64,000 nucleotides of DNA from Microbacterium sp. MAH-37 (GCF_009758255.1 NZ_WSEN01000006.1:186001-250000), one strand, 5' to 3'. Shown: positions 32,301 to 40,713, numbered from the stretch's first letter. The notes: generated by a model from the letters alone, not told the origin. Numbers and translations: made by a program.

Positions 32301-33152
32301 GTGACGCCCACCGGAACCGATCGCTTCGTGGAGACCGCGGGCGGGCGTCTGCTGCGCACGATGAGCGCCGGTGCGGGCGACGACGTGGTCGTGCTCGAGG
32401 CCGGCCTCGGCATCAGCGGACAGTACTGGGGAGCAGTGCAGCAGCACGTCGCACGATCGGCTCGAGTGGTCGGCTACGAGCGCGCGGGGTATGGCGCCAG
32501 CACGCCGAGTCCTGCGCCGTATCGCGACCTCCCAGGCCTGACGGATGACCTGCAGGCGGTCGTCGAGAGTCAGGCATGCCGGCGGCTCGTGCTCGTCGGG
32601 CACAGCTGGGGCGGCCCGATCGTGCGGATGCTGGCCGCGCGGCTCTCGGCCGCAGGGGCGCCGCCGGCGGGCGTCGTGCTCGTGGACCAGAGCGATGAGC
32701 ATGCCGCCGACCTCTACATCTCCGCGCTGATGCGCTGGTCTTCCACCGCCCAGGCGAAGCTGATGCCGCCGCTCGCGCGGATGCGGCTTCTCCGGCCGCT
32801 GATGCGCTCCACGCTCACCGGGCTTCCGGAGCCGTGGCGCACCGCGGCTGCAGACGCCTCCTCCACCGTTGCCGCCGCGCGCACTGCAGCAGCCGAGCTG
32901 AGTCACGTCGCGGGCGGCATCCAGCAGTTGCGCGACGCGCCACCGGATCTTCGCGACATGCCTGTCACGGTTCTCTCCGGCGGGCGGAGCTCGTTCGCCG
33001 ACCGGCGGATGCGCGCCCGGATCGTCGCTGCACACAGGGAGACGGCTCGCACAGTCGATGCGAGGTACGTTCTCGCCAGGCGTTCCGGCCATCTGATCCC
33101 GGTCAGCGAACCAGAGCTCGTCGCAGCGGAGGCCGTCGCGTTGCTCCGGTGA
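32301..33152 (+). CDS. Alpha/beta hydrolase
   Basis: Protein of 283 aa. Alpha/beta hydrolase fold with VVLEAGLG near the oxyanion region, the nucleophile elbow VGHSWGGPIV, an acidic strand region (VTVLSGGRS) and the catalytic His in RRSGHLIPVSEPE. It probably cleaves an ester, lactone or amide, and no narrower prediction is justified. TAGGCT ends 7 nt before the GTG, so it has its own leaderless promoter although it follows the kinase-like gene by 40 bp. It is convergent with the HAD gene (67 bp between stops). Confidence 0.88.
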   Translation: MTPTGTDRFVETAGGRLLRTMSAGAGDDVVVLEAGLGISGQYWGAVQQHVARSARVVGYERAGYGASTPSPAPYRDLPGLTDDLQAVVESQACRRLVLVGHSWGGPIVRMLAARLSAAGAPPAGVVLVDQSDEHAADLYISALMRWSSTAQAKLMPPLARMRLLRPLMRSTLTGLPEPWRTAAADASSTVAAARTAAAELSHVAGGIQQLRDAPPDLRDMPVTVLSGGRSSFADRRMRARIVAAHRETARTVDARYVLARRSGHLIPVSEPELVAAEAVALLR

Positions 33153-33219
33153 GTCCACGGCGAGCTGTCACAGCGCCTGTCGTCCACCGGAGAAAGAGCG
33201 CGCTTTCTGTGAACGAGCG

Positions 33220-33813
33220 TTATGCGACAGCGATGGCGTGCGTGCGCAGCGCCCGACGCAGCCCCGCAGCATCCGTGAAGTGATGCGCACGCATGCCCGC
33301 CGCGATCGCACCGGCGACGTTCGTCGCGGTGTCGTCGGTGAAGAGGATCTCCTCCGGCGTGCATCCGAGTGCGTGGACGACGTGTGCAAACACCCGCGCG
33401 TCCGGCTTCGCATGACCGATCTCAGCGGAGTTGAAGATCGGGTCGAAGGAGTCCGCCAGGCCGAGTGCGTCGATCTCGGCCGGGATGCCGTCGGTTCCGT
33501 TCGTCAGGATCGCCGCACGGATGCCCCGCCCGCGCAGCTCCGCGGCGAGCGCGAGCACGTCCTCGTCGAGGTGGGCGCGCTGCGCGCCCCACTCCTCGGC
33601 CGCGGCAGGACAGCCCAGCGAGGCGCCGATACCGGCGATCCACTCGTCGCGACGCAGCCGTCCGATCGTGAGCTCCTCGGCCGCGGTCCCTGCGAAGGCC
33701 GTCTCCATGAGCGTGCCGGACTCGATCCCATGCCGCCGCTCGATCTCCGCCGTGACCTCAGGATCGAAGTGACGGATCACGCCGTCCAGGTCGAAGAGCA
33801 CGGTCGTGATCAT
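33220..33813 (-). CDS. HAD superfamily phosphatase (subfamily IA)
   Basis: Protein of 197 aa with the four HAD motifs: nucleophile TVLFDLDGVIRHFD, ILTNGTDG (motif II), HAKPDARVF (motif III Lys) and ILFTDDTATNV (motif IV). The helical cap of about 70 residues (type C1) fits phosphatases of sugar phosphates or nucleotides. ATG 33813 has CAGGAT ending 7 nt upstream. A GTG at 33831 would extend it by six residues across that box. It is convergent with the alpha/beta hydrolase gene. Confidence 0.9.
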   Translation of the reverse strand: MITTVLFDLDGVIRHFDPEVTAEIERRHGIESGTLMETAFAGTAAEELTIGRLRRDEWIAGIGASLGCPAAAEEWGAQRAHLDEDVLALAAELRGRGIRAAILTNGTDGIPAEIDALGLADSFDPIFNSAEIGHAKPDARVFAHVVHALGCTPEEILFTDDTATNVAGAIAAGMRAHHFTDAAGLRRALRTHAIAVA

Positions 33814-33866
33814 CCGTCCATCCTGCCTCACCGGTCCCGGGACACCGAACGGGCTACGCTCACGAC

Positions 33867-33958
33867 ATGACGGACAAGGGCGAAGCGGCGGTGCTGACCC
33901 CCGCCGTCTGCGTTCCCTCGCTGCGACGGAGTCCTGGCTCGCCGAGCGCTGGGGCTGA
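33867..33958 (+). pseudogene. Short gene remnant with intact leaderless promoter
   Basis: TACGCT (33855-33860) ends 7 nt before ATG 33867, the same arrangement as in active leaderless genes nearby. The start frame reads MTDKGEAAVLTPAVCVPSL and then becomes Arg/Pro-rich. A shift of frame gives an ordinary-looking protein end, LAATESWLAERWG and a stop at 33956-33958. The 92 bases therefore look like the start and end of a gene joined by an internal deletion with frameshift. The identity of the original gene cannot be recovered. Confidence 0.35.
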
Positions 33959-33963
33959 GCGGA

Positions 33964-34353
33964 TCAGCCGCCCGCGACGACCTCGACCTTGAAACCCGCT
34001 GCGTTCTCCAGCCATCCGGCGTAGTGGTCCGCGCCGCCTGCGTGCGGATACCGATCCGCATACAGCGGCCGCCAGCCGTTCTCCGGCGCATCCGCCATCA
34101 GCACGTCCACCGCGTGCTGCGAACCGCCGTGGAACGCCAGATGGTTCACTCCGGCGCGACGCCGGTCGTGTTGCGCCGCAGACAGATTCGGCGACGTCGT
34201 CAGCGTGAGATACGCGTCGCCGGCAGACCAGGACGCGCCCTCCGGCCACTCCTGGACGAGAGCGAACCCGAGTCGCTCCAGCAGCCACGCCCAGGCGCCG
34301 GATTCCCTGGCATCCGCCACCCACAGCTCGACATGATGGAACCCCGCCATCAC
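33964..34353 (-). CDS. VOC (glyoxalase/bleomycin-resistance-type) family protein
   Basis: Protein of 129 aa with one betaalphabetabetabeta pair. The VOC landmarks are FHHVELWVAD at the start, WSAGDAYLTLTTSP, VNHLAFHGGSQHAVD and DHYAGWLENAAGFKVEVVA. Possible metal ligands are His7 and the Glu in the last strand. Members may be dioxygenases, isomerases or antibiotic-binding proteins, so the function is open. The ATG overlaps the metallophosphoesterase stop (ATGA at 34350-34353), making it the last gene of a four-gene minus-strand cluster. Confidence 0.88.
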   Translation of the reverse strand: MMAGFHHVELWVADARESGAWAWLLERLGFALVQEWPEGASWSAGDAYLTLTTSPNLSAAQHDRRRAGVNHLAFHGGSQHAVDVLMADAPENGWRPLYADRYPHAGGADHYAGWLENAAGFKVEVVAGG

Positions 34354-35087
34354 TGCAGCCCGCGGTACCGCGCCGTGCGCAGCTCGACGATCCAGGCCTC
34401 GCGTTCGGGCATCCGCACCTGCTCGGCGACGGCGATCTCGGCCTCGACGTCATACGGCACCCGCACGAACTGGATGCCGAAGGGCGCGGCATCCTCCGCA
34501 TCGACGACGCCCTCGAGGATCACGTAGGACGGTGTCGGCTCATCCAGCGGATTGCCCACGCTTCCGACGTTGAACAGCGTCCGTCCCTCGAACGACTCGA
34601 TGTAGGCGTCGTGGATGTCGGCGTACCCGACCACATCCGGCACCGGCCCGTCACCGGTCATCACCGTGTTCTCGAACATCGCCGCGTACTGCTCAGGGGT
34701 GTGGTGGAAGTGCACGCGCACGTGCGGGCTCTCGGCCGACGCGTGGAACAGCCGGATCCGCCTTCCGCTCATCAGCAGATCGTGGCTGAGCGGCAGCTCC
34801 TTCAGCCAGGCGCGGCTCTCGGCGGACAGTTCATCGCGCCACCACACCAGTCCCTCCGAGGCATCGTCGTCGGCGATACCGGGCAGGAAGTCGTCCCAGT
34901 TGCCGCGCACGTTCACCGCGCACGCCTCGCGGCAGCGCTGCACGGCCGCCTCGCCGCGCGGCCCCTTGCCCGCCGTGTCGCCGAGGTTGATCACCTGGGC
35001 GATCCCGCGGGCGTGGATGTCGTCGAGCACCGCCTCGAGGGCGCCGAGATTGCCGTGCACGTCGGAGATGAGGGCGATGCGATCCAC
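34350..35087 (-). CDS. Calcineurin-like metallophosphoesterase (YfcE/ApaH-like)
   Basis: Protein of 245 aa. The dinuclear-metal motifs are complete: ALISDVHGNLGALEAVL (Asp, His), VINLGDTAGKGP (Asp), VRGNWDDFL (Asn-Trp-Asp), RRIRLFHASAE (His) and NVGSVGNPLD. The GNWDD variant of GNHE is typical of YfcE-like phosphodiesterases acting on small phosphodiesters or cyclic nucleotides. GTG start. The preceding hydrolase gene ends 12 bp upstream, and the following VOC gene overlaps by 4 bp. Confidence 0.9.
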   Translation of the reverse strand: MDRIALISDVHGNLGALEAVLDDIHARGIAQVINLGDTAGKGPRGEAAVQRCREACAVNVRGNWDDFLPGIADDDASEGLVWWRDELSAESRAWLKELPLSHDLLMSGRRIRLFHASAESPHVRVHFHHTPEQYAAMFENTVMTGDGPVPDVVGYADIHDAYIESFEGRTLFNVGSVGNPLDEPTPSYVILEGVVDAEDAAPFGIQFVRVPYDVEAEIAVAEQVRMPEREAWIVELRTARYRGLQ

Positions 35088-35099
35088 CCGCCCATCGTG

Positions 35100-35747
35100 T
35101 CACGCGACGGAGGTCAGGAACTCCGCCACGATCGGCGCCACCGACGCCCCGACCTCGGATGCCGGGCGCTTGCGCCCCTTCACCTCGAAGGAGTGCCCTC
35201 CCCCGTCGATCCACTCGATCCGGGCGTCCTGGCAGGACGCCACGGCCTCCTCCAGCTGCGACACGGGCTGGATGAACGGGTCGTTCGTGCCCGACAGGAA
35301 CAGCTGCGGCGGCACCACTGCCGGCAGGTGTTCGACGCGCGGCTTCTCCGGCTTCCCTGGCGGATGCAGCGGATATCCGAGGTACACCAGCGCGTCCACC
35401 TCGAGCCCCTCGGCGACCGCCATCGACGCCATGCGCCCGCCGTACGATCTGCCGGAGGCGAAGATCCGGGCATCCGGCGCCTGCTCGCGCGCCCACGCCA
35501 CGACACCGCGCCAGGTCGTGATCGACTGCGCCGCCGGCCCTGGCATGCGGCGCCCGCCATCCACGTACGGGAAGTTGAAGCGCAGCGTCGAGAACCCCTC
35601 GGCGCGCAGTGCCTCGGCGAAGCCCGCCAGGAACGGATGCTCCATGCCGGTGCCCGCGCCGTGCGCGATCGGCACGACGTCACCTCCGTCCACCGGCTCC
35701 CAGATCGCGGACACGGATCCGGCCGGCAGCGCCACGGGGATCTTCAT
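35100..35747 (-). CDS. Alpha/beta hydrolase of the KANL3/Tex30 type
   Basis: Protein of 215 aa. Dienelactone-hydrolase-like fold with VVPIAHGAGTGMEHPFL, LRFNFPYVDGGRRMPG, the nucleophile elbow FASGRSYGGRMASMA, Asp in LSGTNDPFIQP and the terminal GGGHSFEVKGRK His. The GxSYGGR elbow is characteristic of the small Tex30/KANL3 subgroup of predicted esterases. Seven bases separate its ATG from the stop of the upstream GSP17M-like gene, so they are co-transcribed. Confidence 0.88.
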   Translation of the reverse strand: MKIPVALPAGSVSAIWEPVDGGDVVPIAHGAGTGMEHPFLAGFAEALRAEGFSTLRFNFPYVDGGRRMPGPAAQSITTWRGVVAWAREQAPDARIFASGRSYGGRMASMAVAEGLEVDALVYLGYPLHPPGKPEKPRVEHLPAVVPPQLFLSGTNDPFIQPVSQLEEAVASCQDARIEWIDGGGHSFEVKGRKRPASEVGASVAPIVAEFLTSVA

Positions 35748-35754
35748 GAGCCGA

Positions 35755-36549
35755 TCACGAGCCCTGGCGGGGATCCTCCGGCGAGCCCGACTCGCCGTGC
35801 TCGGGAGCACCCTCTTCGCCCTGCTCCCCCTGCGGAGCCTCCGCGGAGGCAGGCTCAGGAGCAGCATCCGCCGGCGAGGATTCGGGAGAGGCATCCACAC
35901 GTTCGCCGTACGCGGGCGGCGCCGGCGTGGGCGGCAGCGGCGGAGCAGCGGGCCGTGGAGGAATCACCATCTCCGGGCCGCCCGCAACGGGCGGAGCGCC
36001 CTGCTCTGCGGCATCCGGATCGATCCGCTCGCCGTACTTCGGCGGCTCGTCCAGGTTCACGACGGGGCGGACCGGCTCGGGGCGTGTCGCCGCCCCCACG
36101 ATCTGCCGGGCCTTCGCGAGCGAAGCGGGCTGGACGCGCACCTCGTAGTGGTCAGCAGCGAGCTGCGTCACGCTCGCGAAGTCACGGCGACGACGCACGA
36201 TCGTGAACGTGATCAGGCTCATGATCATGCCGAGCGCGACACCGATGAAGATGAACCCGAGGAACAGCGTGATCGGCGCATCCGGGTTGCCGAACAGCAT
36301 GATCGCCGAGAGGAAGAGTCCGATGAGCACGCCGTTGACGGCACCCGACCGCGCCGCCATGGCGTACCCGAGCCGACCGGTCACACGCTCGATGGTGCGC
36401 ACGCCCATGCCGACGATCGCGATGTCGCGCGCGGGGACCTCACCTGCGATCAGCTTCGAGACCGTCTTCTGGGCGTTCTCGTAGTCCGGCACCGACGAGA
36501 CCAACTCGCCCACGTCTGCGCCGTTCGACGGTCGGTTCAGCATGCTCAT
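35755..36549 (-). CDS. General-stress-protein-17M-like membrane protein
   Basis: Protein of 264 aa. The N-terminal domain has VSSVPDYENAQKTVSKLIAG and IVGMGVRTIERVTGRLGYAM, as in the YflT/GSP17M family. Two transmembrane helices follow (about 73-90 and 96-118), then RRRRDFASVTQLAADHYEV and a long Pro/Glu/Ala-rich disordered tail with two YGER repeats (PPKYGERID and PPAYGERVD). Such proteins are stress-linked, with unknown mechanism. Start ATG 36549; AACAAT ends 7 nt upstream, a weak -10. It heads the minus-strand cluster running to the VOC gene and is divergent from the PRC/CBS gene. Confidence 0.85.
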   Translation of the reverse strand: MSMLNRPSNGADVGELVSSVPDYENAQKTVSKLIAGEVPARDIAIVGMGVRTIERVTGRLGYAMAARSGAVNGVLIGLFLSAIMLFGNPDAPITLFLGFIFIGVALGMIMSLITFTIVRRRRDFASVTQLAADHYEVRVQPASLAKARQIVGAATRPEPVRPVVNLDEPPKYGERIDPDAAEQGAPPVAGGPEMVIPPRPAAPPLPPTPAPPAYGERVDASPESSPADAAPEPASAEAPQGEQGEEGAPEHGESGSPEDPRQGS

Positions 36550-36640
36550 GCGGCCATTGTTCCACGTCGCGTTCTGCGGCACCCGAGCGCCGCCGATGCT
36601 TCCGCTGAGGGCGCAACCGCCCGCGCACTACTCTGGATCC

Positions 36641-37903
36641 GTGAGCACACAACGGGTATTCGTCGCGCGCCTGGCCGGCTGCGCCGTCTTCGACCCCGTG
36701 GGCGACCGGCTCGGCAAGGTCCGGGATGTCGTCATCGTGTACCGAAGTTCGGCCGCGCCCCGCGTGATCGGCCTGGTCGTGGAGATCCCCGGGCGCCGTC
36801 AGGTGTTCCTGTCGATCGGAAGGGTCACCTCCATCCGCGCCGGTCAGGTCATCTCGACGGGGCTGATCAACGTGCGCCGGTTCCAGCCGCGCCCCGGCGA
36901 GGTACGCGTGCTCGCCGAGTACCTCGGCCGGCAGGTCGCGTTCGCCGACGGCAGCGGCACCGCCGTCGTCGAGGACGTCGCGATCGAGCAGGACCGGCAC
37001 GGCGAGTGGGCCATCGCCCAGCTGTTCCTGCGCAAGCCCAAGACCAGCGCCTCCCCGTTCGCCAAGGGCCCGACCACCTTCGCCTCGTGGAACGAGGTGA
37101 GGGAGCAGCGCACCCCCGGTGAGGCGCAGTCCGCCGAACAGCTGGTCGCCAGCTACTCCGAACTGCACGCCGCCGACCTCGCCACCACCCTCCTCGATCT
37201 GCCGGAGCAGCGCCTGATCGAGGTCGCCGAGGAGCTGCCGGACGAGCGGCTGGCGGATGCCCTGGAGGAGATGCCCGAGGACGATCAGGTGGGCATCCTC
37301 GATCGTCTCGGCGACGAGCGCGCAGCCGACGTGCTCGATGAGATGGAACCGGACGACGCCGCGGACCTGCTCGCCCAGCTCCCGCCGGAGCGCCTCGAGC
37401 AGCTGCTCGCGCTGATGGAGCCGGAAGAGGCCGAGGACGTGCGGATGCTGCTCCGCTACGGCCCCGACACCGCCGGCGGCCTCATGACTCCCGAGCCGAT
37501 CATCCTCTCCGCCGACGCGACCGTCGCCGAGGCGCTTGCGCTGATCCGGCGGCACGAGCTGCATCCGGCCCTCGCGGCCGCGGTGTTCGTCACGCTGCCA
37601 CCCTACGAGACGCCGACCGGACGTCTACTCGGCCTGGTGCACTTCCAGCGGATGCTGCGCTACCCGCCGCACGAGCGCCTCGGCGCGATCGTCGACGACA
37701 GCCTCGAGCCGGTACCCGCCACGGCCTCCGCCGCCGAGGTCGCGCGCATGCTCGCGAGCTACGACCTGGTCTCGCTGCCTGTCGTCGACACCGCGCACCG
37801 CCTCGTGGGAGCGGTGAGCGTCGACGACGTGCTCGACTACCTGCTGCCCGACGACTGGCGCACTCATGACGCCGACGAGACGGCGACAGGAGGCGCACGA
37901 TGA
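36641..37903 (+). CDS. PRC-barrel / MgtE N-terminal / CBS domain protein
   Basis: Protein of 420 aa, soluble. A PRC-barrel-like N-terminus (FVARLAGCAVFDPVGDRLGKVRDV) is followed by a second barrel half. Next is the MgtE intracellular N domain (about 165-270, rich in repeated LPxERL and DEMEPDDAADLLAQL units), then two CBS domains ending VVDTAHRLVGAVSVDDVLDYLL. The MgtE membrane channel is missing, so it is not a transporter by itself. It may sense Mg2+ or adenine nucleotides and regulate a partner. The GTG has TACTCT ending 7 nt upstream (leaderless). First gene of an operon with DUF1003 and mrp (recalled mycobacterial parallel Rv1232c to Rv1229c). Confidence 0.9.
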   Translation: MSTQRVFVARLAGCAVFDPVGDRLGKVRDVVIVYRSSAAPRVIGLVVEIPGRRQVFLSIGRVTSIRAGQVISTGLINVRRFQPRPGEVRVLAEYLGRQVAFADGSGTAVVEDVAIEQDRHGEWAIAQLFLRKPKTSASPFAKGPTTFASWNEVREQRTPGEAQSAEQLVASYSELHAADLATTLLDLPEQRLIEVAEELPDERLADALEEMPEDDQVGILDRLGDERAADVLDEMEPDDAADLLAQLPPERLEQLLALMEPEEAEDVRMLLRYGPDTAGGLMTPEPIILSADATVAEALALIRRHELHPALAAAVFVTLPPYETPTGRLLGLVHFQRMLRYPPHERLGAIVDDSLEPVPATASAAEVARMLASYDLVSLPVVDTAHRLVGAVSVDDVLDYLLPDDWRTHDADETATGGAR

Positions 37904-38421
37904 TGGCCAGGGCACCACGCCTCGACAAGCCGCTGGACCGCGGCGTCGCCGCCCGTCCCTCCGCGTCCTCGCGCGACCGGTTCGGCCGATTCACCGAGTG
38001 GGTGGCCCGGGCGATGGGCACCCCGACCTTCCTGCTGATCCTGACGCTGTTCTGCGCCGCATGGATCGCCTGGAACACGATGATGCCCGAGAACCTGCGC
38101 TTCGACGACGCCGCTCTCGGCTTCACGGCGCTGACCCTCATGCTGTCGCTGCAGGCCTCCTACGCCGCGCCTCTCATCCTGCTCGCACAGAACCGGCAGG
38201 ACGACCGCGACCGTGTGCAGATCGAGCAGGACCGCCAGCGGGCCGAGCGCAACATGGCCGACACCGAGTACCTCGCCCGCGAGGTCGTGGCGCTGCGCAT
38301 CGCCCTCGAGGAGCGCAGCGCGCAGACCGTCACCCGGGACGTGCTCAGGCAGGAGCTGAAGCTGCTGCTCGCCGAGCTCGAGTCCTCGCACGACGACGGT
38401 GATCAGGAGCGCACACGGTGA
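37900..38421 (+). CDS. DUF1003 membrane protein
   Basis: Protein of 173 aa with two transmembrane helices (about 43-60 and 74-97) and a charged helical C-terminus (NRQDDRDRVQIEQDRQRAER), the standard DUF1003 layout. The phrase MGTPTFLLILTLFCAAWIAW is typical of the family. Function unknown. The ATG overlaps the upstream stop as ATGA, and its stop overlaps the mrp GTG as GTGA. With the MgtE_N/CBS protein before it, a role in ion homeostasis is a reasonable but unproven idea. Confidence 0.92.
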   Translation: MMARAPRLDKPLDRGVAARPSASSRDRFGRFTEWVARAMGTPTFLLILTLFCAAWIAWNTMMPENLRFDDAALGFTALTLMLSLQASYAAPLILLAQNRQDDRDRVQIEQDRQRAERNMADTEYLAREVVALRIALEERSAQTVTRDVLRQELKLLLAELESSHDDGDQERTR

Positions 38422-39524
38422 CTTCTTCCGACAGCGTCCGCCGCGCGGTCTCCGCGGTCACCGATCCCGAGCTGCGCCGTCCGATCGGCGATCTCGACAT
38501 GGTGCGCGAGATCTCCGTCGACGGCACGACCGCGCAGGTCTCGATCGTGCTCACCATCGTCGGATGCCCCGCCGCGCAGCGCATCGAGAAGGACGTCCGG
38601 GATGCCGCGGCGTCCGTTGCCGGCATCGAAGAGGTGCAGGTCGACGTCGGCGTGATGACGCCGGAGGAGCGCAGAGCCCTCACCGAGAAGCTGCGCGACG
38701 GACGGCCCGCCCGGCAGATGCCGTTCGGCCCGGATTCACTGACCCGTGTCATCCTCGTCTCCAGCGGCAAGGGCGGTGTCGGCAAGTCCACGGTCACGGC
38801 GAACCTCGCCGTCGCCCTCGCCGCGCGCGGCCTGCGCGTCGGATTGATCGACGCCGATGTGCACGGCTTCTCGATCCCGGGGCTGCTCGGCATCGAGCCG
38901 GGCACCCAGCCCACCCGCATCGACGACCTGATGCTGCCGCCGGTGGCGCACGACGTGAAGACGATCTCGATCGGCATGTTCCTGCGCGACGGAGAACAGG
39001 TGGTCGCCTGGCGCGGACCGATGCTGCACCGAACCGTGCAGCAGTTCCTCACCGACGTGTTCTTCGGCGACCTGGACGTGCTGCTGGTGGACATGCCTCC
39101 CGGAACCGGCGACATCGCCATCTCGATCGGGCAGATCCTGCCGCACGCCGAAGTGCTCGTCGTGACCACCCCCCAGCCCGCCGCGGCCGAGGTCGCGATC
39201 CGCAGCGGCCTGGTAGCCCGTCGCACCGGTCAGAAGGTCATCGGCGTTGTCGAGAACATGGCTGCGCTGGCTCTGCCGGACGGTACGACGCTCGACCTGT
39301 TCGGCTCGGGAGGCGGCACGGAGGTGGCGGAGGCGCTGGACGTGCCGCTGCTGGCATCGATCCCGCTCAGTCCCGCGCTGCGCGTCGGAGGTGACGCCGG
39401 GATGCCGGTGGTCCTCAGCGATCCCGAGGACGTGTCCGCGCAGGCGATCTCCGCCCTCGCGGATGTCGTCGCCGGTCAGGGCCGCGGTCTGGCCGGCCGA
39501 TCACTGCCGTTCGCGCCGCGATGA
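38418..39524 (+). CDS. mrp: Mrp/NBP35-type iron-sulfur carrier ATPase
   Basis: P-loop ATPase of 368 aa that holds and transfers Fe-S clusters. An N-terminal MIP18/DUF59 domain (about 1-90, LTIVGCPAAQRIEKDV) precedes the ParA/MinD-like domain with deviant Walker A SSGKGGVGKSTV, switch LIDADVHGFSIPG and Walker B VLLVDMPPGTGDIAI. The CxxC cluster site found near the C-terminus of E. coli Mrp is absent: VVENMAALALPDG is followed by no cysteines, as in other actinobacterial members I recall. The GTG start overlaps the DUF1003 stop codon. Confidence 0.93.
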   Translation: MTSSDSVRRAVSAVTDPELRRPIGDLDMVREISVDGTTAQVSIVLTIVGCPAAQRIEKDVRDAAASVAGIEEVQVDVGVMTPEERRALTEKLRDGRPARQMPFGPDSLTRVILVSSGKGGVGKSTVTANLAVALAARGLRVGLIDADVHGFSIPGLLGIEPGTQPTRIDDLMLPPVAHDVKTISIGMFLRDGEQVVAWRGPMLHRTVQQFLTDVFFGDLDVLLVDMPPGTGDIAISIGQILPHAEVLVVTTPQPAAAEVAIRSGLVARRTGQKVIGVVENMAALALPDGTTLDLFGSGGGTEVAEALDVPLLASIPLSPALRVGGDAGMPVVLSDPEDVSAQAISALADVVAGQGRGLAGRSLPFAPR

Positions 39525-39539
39525 GTCTCGCCCCGAAGG

Positions 39540-39935
39540 TCAGGTGGCCTCGTCGTCGAAGGGCGGCGGGGTCGCGCTGTCGAAGCTGGGGCGCGTGAGC
39601 ACCGGTGCCGCCGCGGTCGCGGCGACGGCGGCCGTCGAGCCGGCAGCAGCCGCCGCTGCGGCTGGCGCGGAGGGCGTCGGCTCCTCGAGCAGCGCCTCGC
39701 GGATGATGCGTCGAGGGTCGTACTGACGCGGGTCGAGCTTGCGCCAGTCGATGTCGTCGATCTCGGGGCCCATCTCGTCACGCATCCGCCCCTTGGTGTC
39801 GCGGACGTACTCACCGGCCCGCCGCACGAACTTGGCGAACTTCTCGGCGAGCGCGGGCAGGCGCTCCGGTCCGACGATCAGCACAGCGACCACGCCGATC
39901 AGCAGCAGCTTCTCGAAGGTGAGCCCGAAATCCAT
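39540..39935 (-). CDS. tatB: Sec-independent protein translocase subunit TatB
   Basis: Protein of 131 aa. A single N-terminal transmembrane helix with the family Glu (MDFGLTFEKLLLIGVVAVLI) is followed by the VGPERLPALAEK hinge and an amphipathic helix (FAKFVRRAGEYVRD). The tail is Ala/Pro-rich and poorly conserved. TatB passes twin-arginine substrates to TatC. TAGCCT ends 7 nt before the ATG; GGGGAG immediately before the start is too close to serve as ribosome site. It converges on mrp with only 15 bp between stops. Confidence 0.93.
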   Translation of the reverse strand: MDFGLTFEKLLLIGVVAVLIVGPERLPALAEKFAKFVRRAGEYVRDTKGRMRDEMGPEIDDIDWRKLDPRQYDPRRIIREALLEEPTPSAPAAAAAAAGSTAAVAATAAAPVLTRPSFDSATPPPFDDEAT

Positions 39936-39984
39936 CTCCCCAGGCTACCCGCCGCGCCTGACCTTTCGAACCGGAATCGACGCA

Positions 39985-40003
39985 TATTCTGGGGGAATCC
40001 CCC
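39985..40003 (+). promoter_or_regulatory. -10 box and palindrome upstream of O-methyltransferase gene
   Basis: TATTCT (39985-39990) is directly followed by GGGGGAATCCCCC, a perfect 5-3-5 inverted repeat that would cover the transcription start. This placement suits a repressor site. TGGAG at 40011-40015 serves as ribosome site. Confidence 0.4.
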
Positions 40004-40022
40004 GCCCCCTCTGGAGACTGTC

Positions 40023-40655
40023 ATGAGCGACAACGATGCGAACGCCCGATTCGTCCGCGAGACCGTCGTCGAACCCGCCCCCATCGCCCGGGCACGTGCC
40101 CACGCGATCGAGCTCGGCGCCGCCCCGCTGAGCCCTGTGATCGGCGCACAGTGCGCCGTACTCGCGGCATCCGTCGCGGCCAAGTCGATCATCGAGGTCG
40201 GCACCGGCGCCGGTGTCTCCGGCCTCTGGCTGCTGCGCGGTGCACCGCAGGCCGTCCTGACCACCATCGACAACGAGCCAGAGCACCTCGGCGCCGCGCG
40301 GCAGTCCTTCGCCGACGCGAAGATCCCCGCGGCCAGGGCCCGTTTCATCACGGGTCGCGCTTCTGACGTGCTGCCCCGCATGAACGAGGGCTCGTACGAC
40401 ATCGTGCTCATCGACGCCGACCCCGAGAACGTCATCGAGTACGTCGAGCACGGCCTGCGCCTGGTGCGGCCAGGCGGTCTCGTCCTCGTGCCCCGCGTTC
40501 TCGCCGGCGGCAAGGCGGCCGACCCCGTGCAGCGCGACGCCGTGACGACCGCCTACCGCTCGCTGCTGCAGGAGACGCAGGAGTCGGCGGCTGTGCTCGC
40601 CGCGATCAACTCCGCCGGCGAGGGGCTGCTGCAGCTGTCCCGCGTCTCCGGCTAG
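40023..40655 (+). CDS. SAM-dependent O-methyltransferase (Rv1220c-like)
   Basis: Protein of 210 aa. SAM motif IIEVGTGAGVSGLWLLRG, LTTIDNEPEHLGAARQSF, and SYDIVLIDADPENVIEYVEHGL define a COMT-like methyltransferase. It corresponds to mycobacterial Rv1220c (recalled), which also lies near tatB. The substrate is unknown; conserved linkage with sigma/Tat genes suggests a housekeeping small-molecule or envelope target. A good ribosome site (GGAG) stands 8 nt upstream, and a strong terminator follows the stop codon. Confidence 0.92.
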   Translation: MSDNDANARFVRETVVEPAPIARARAHAIELGAAPLSPVIGAQCAVLAASVAAKSIIEVGTGAGVSGLWLLRGAPQAVLTTIDNEPEHLGAARQSFADAKIPAARARFITGRASDVLPRMNEGSYDIVLIDADPENVIEYVEHGLRLVRPGGLVLVPRVLAGGKAADPVQRDAVTTAYRSLLQETQESAAVLAAINSAGEGLLQLSRVSG

Positions 40656-40667
40656 CGCGAAGACGCA

Positions 40668-40703
40668 GAAGAGGGGCGACGGATCATTCCGTCGCCCCTC
40701 TTC
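40668..40703. terminator. Bidirectional terminator between O-methyltransferase and DUF3117 genes
   Basis: GAAGAGGGGCGACGG pairs perfectly with CCGTCGCCCCTCTTC around ATCATT. It lies between the stops of two convergent genes. Confidence 0.88.
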
Positions 40704-40713
40704 ACGTGTCAGG

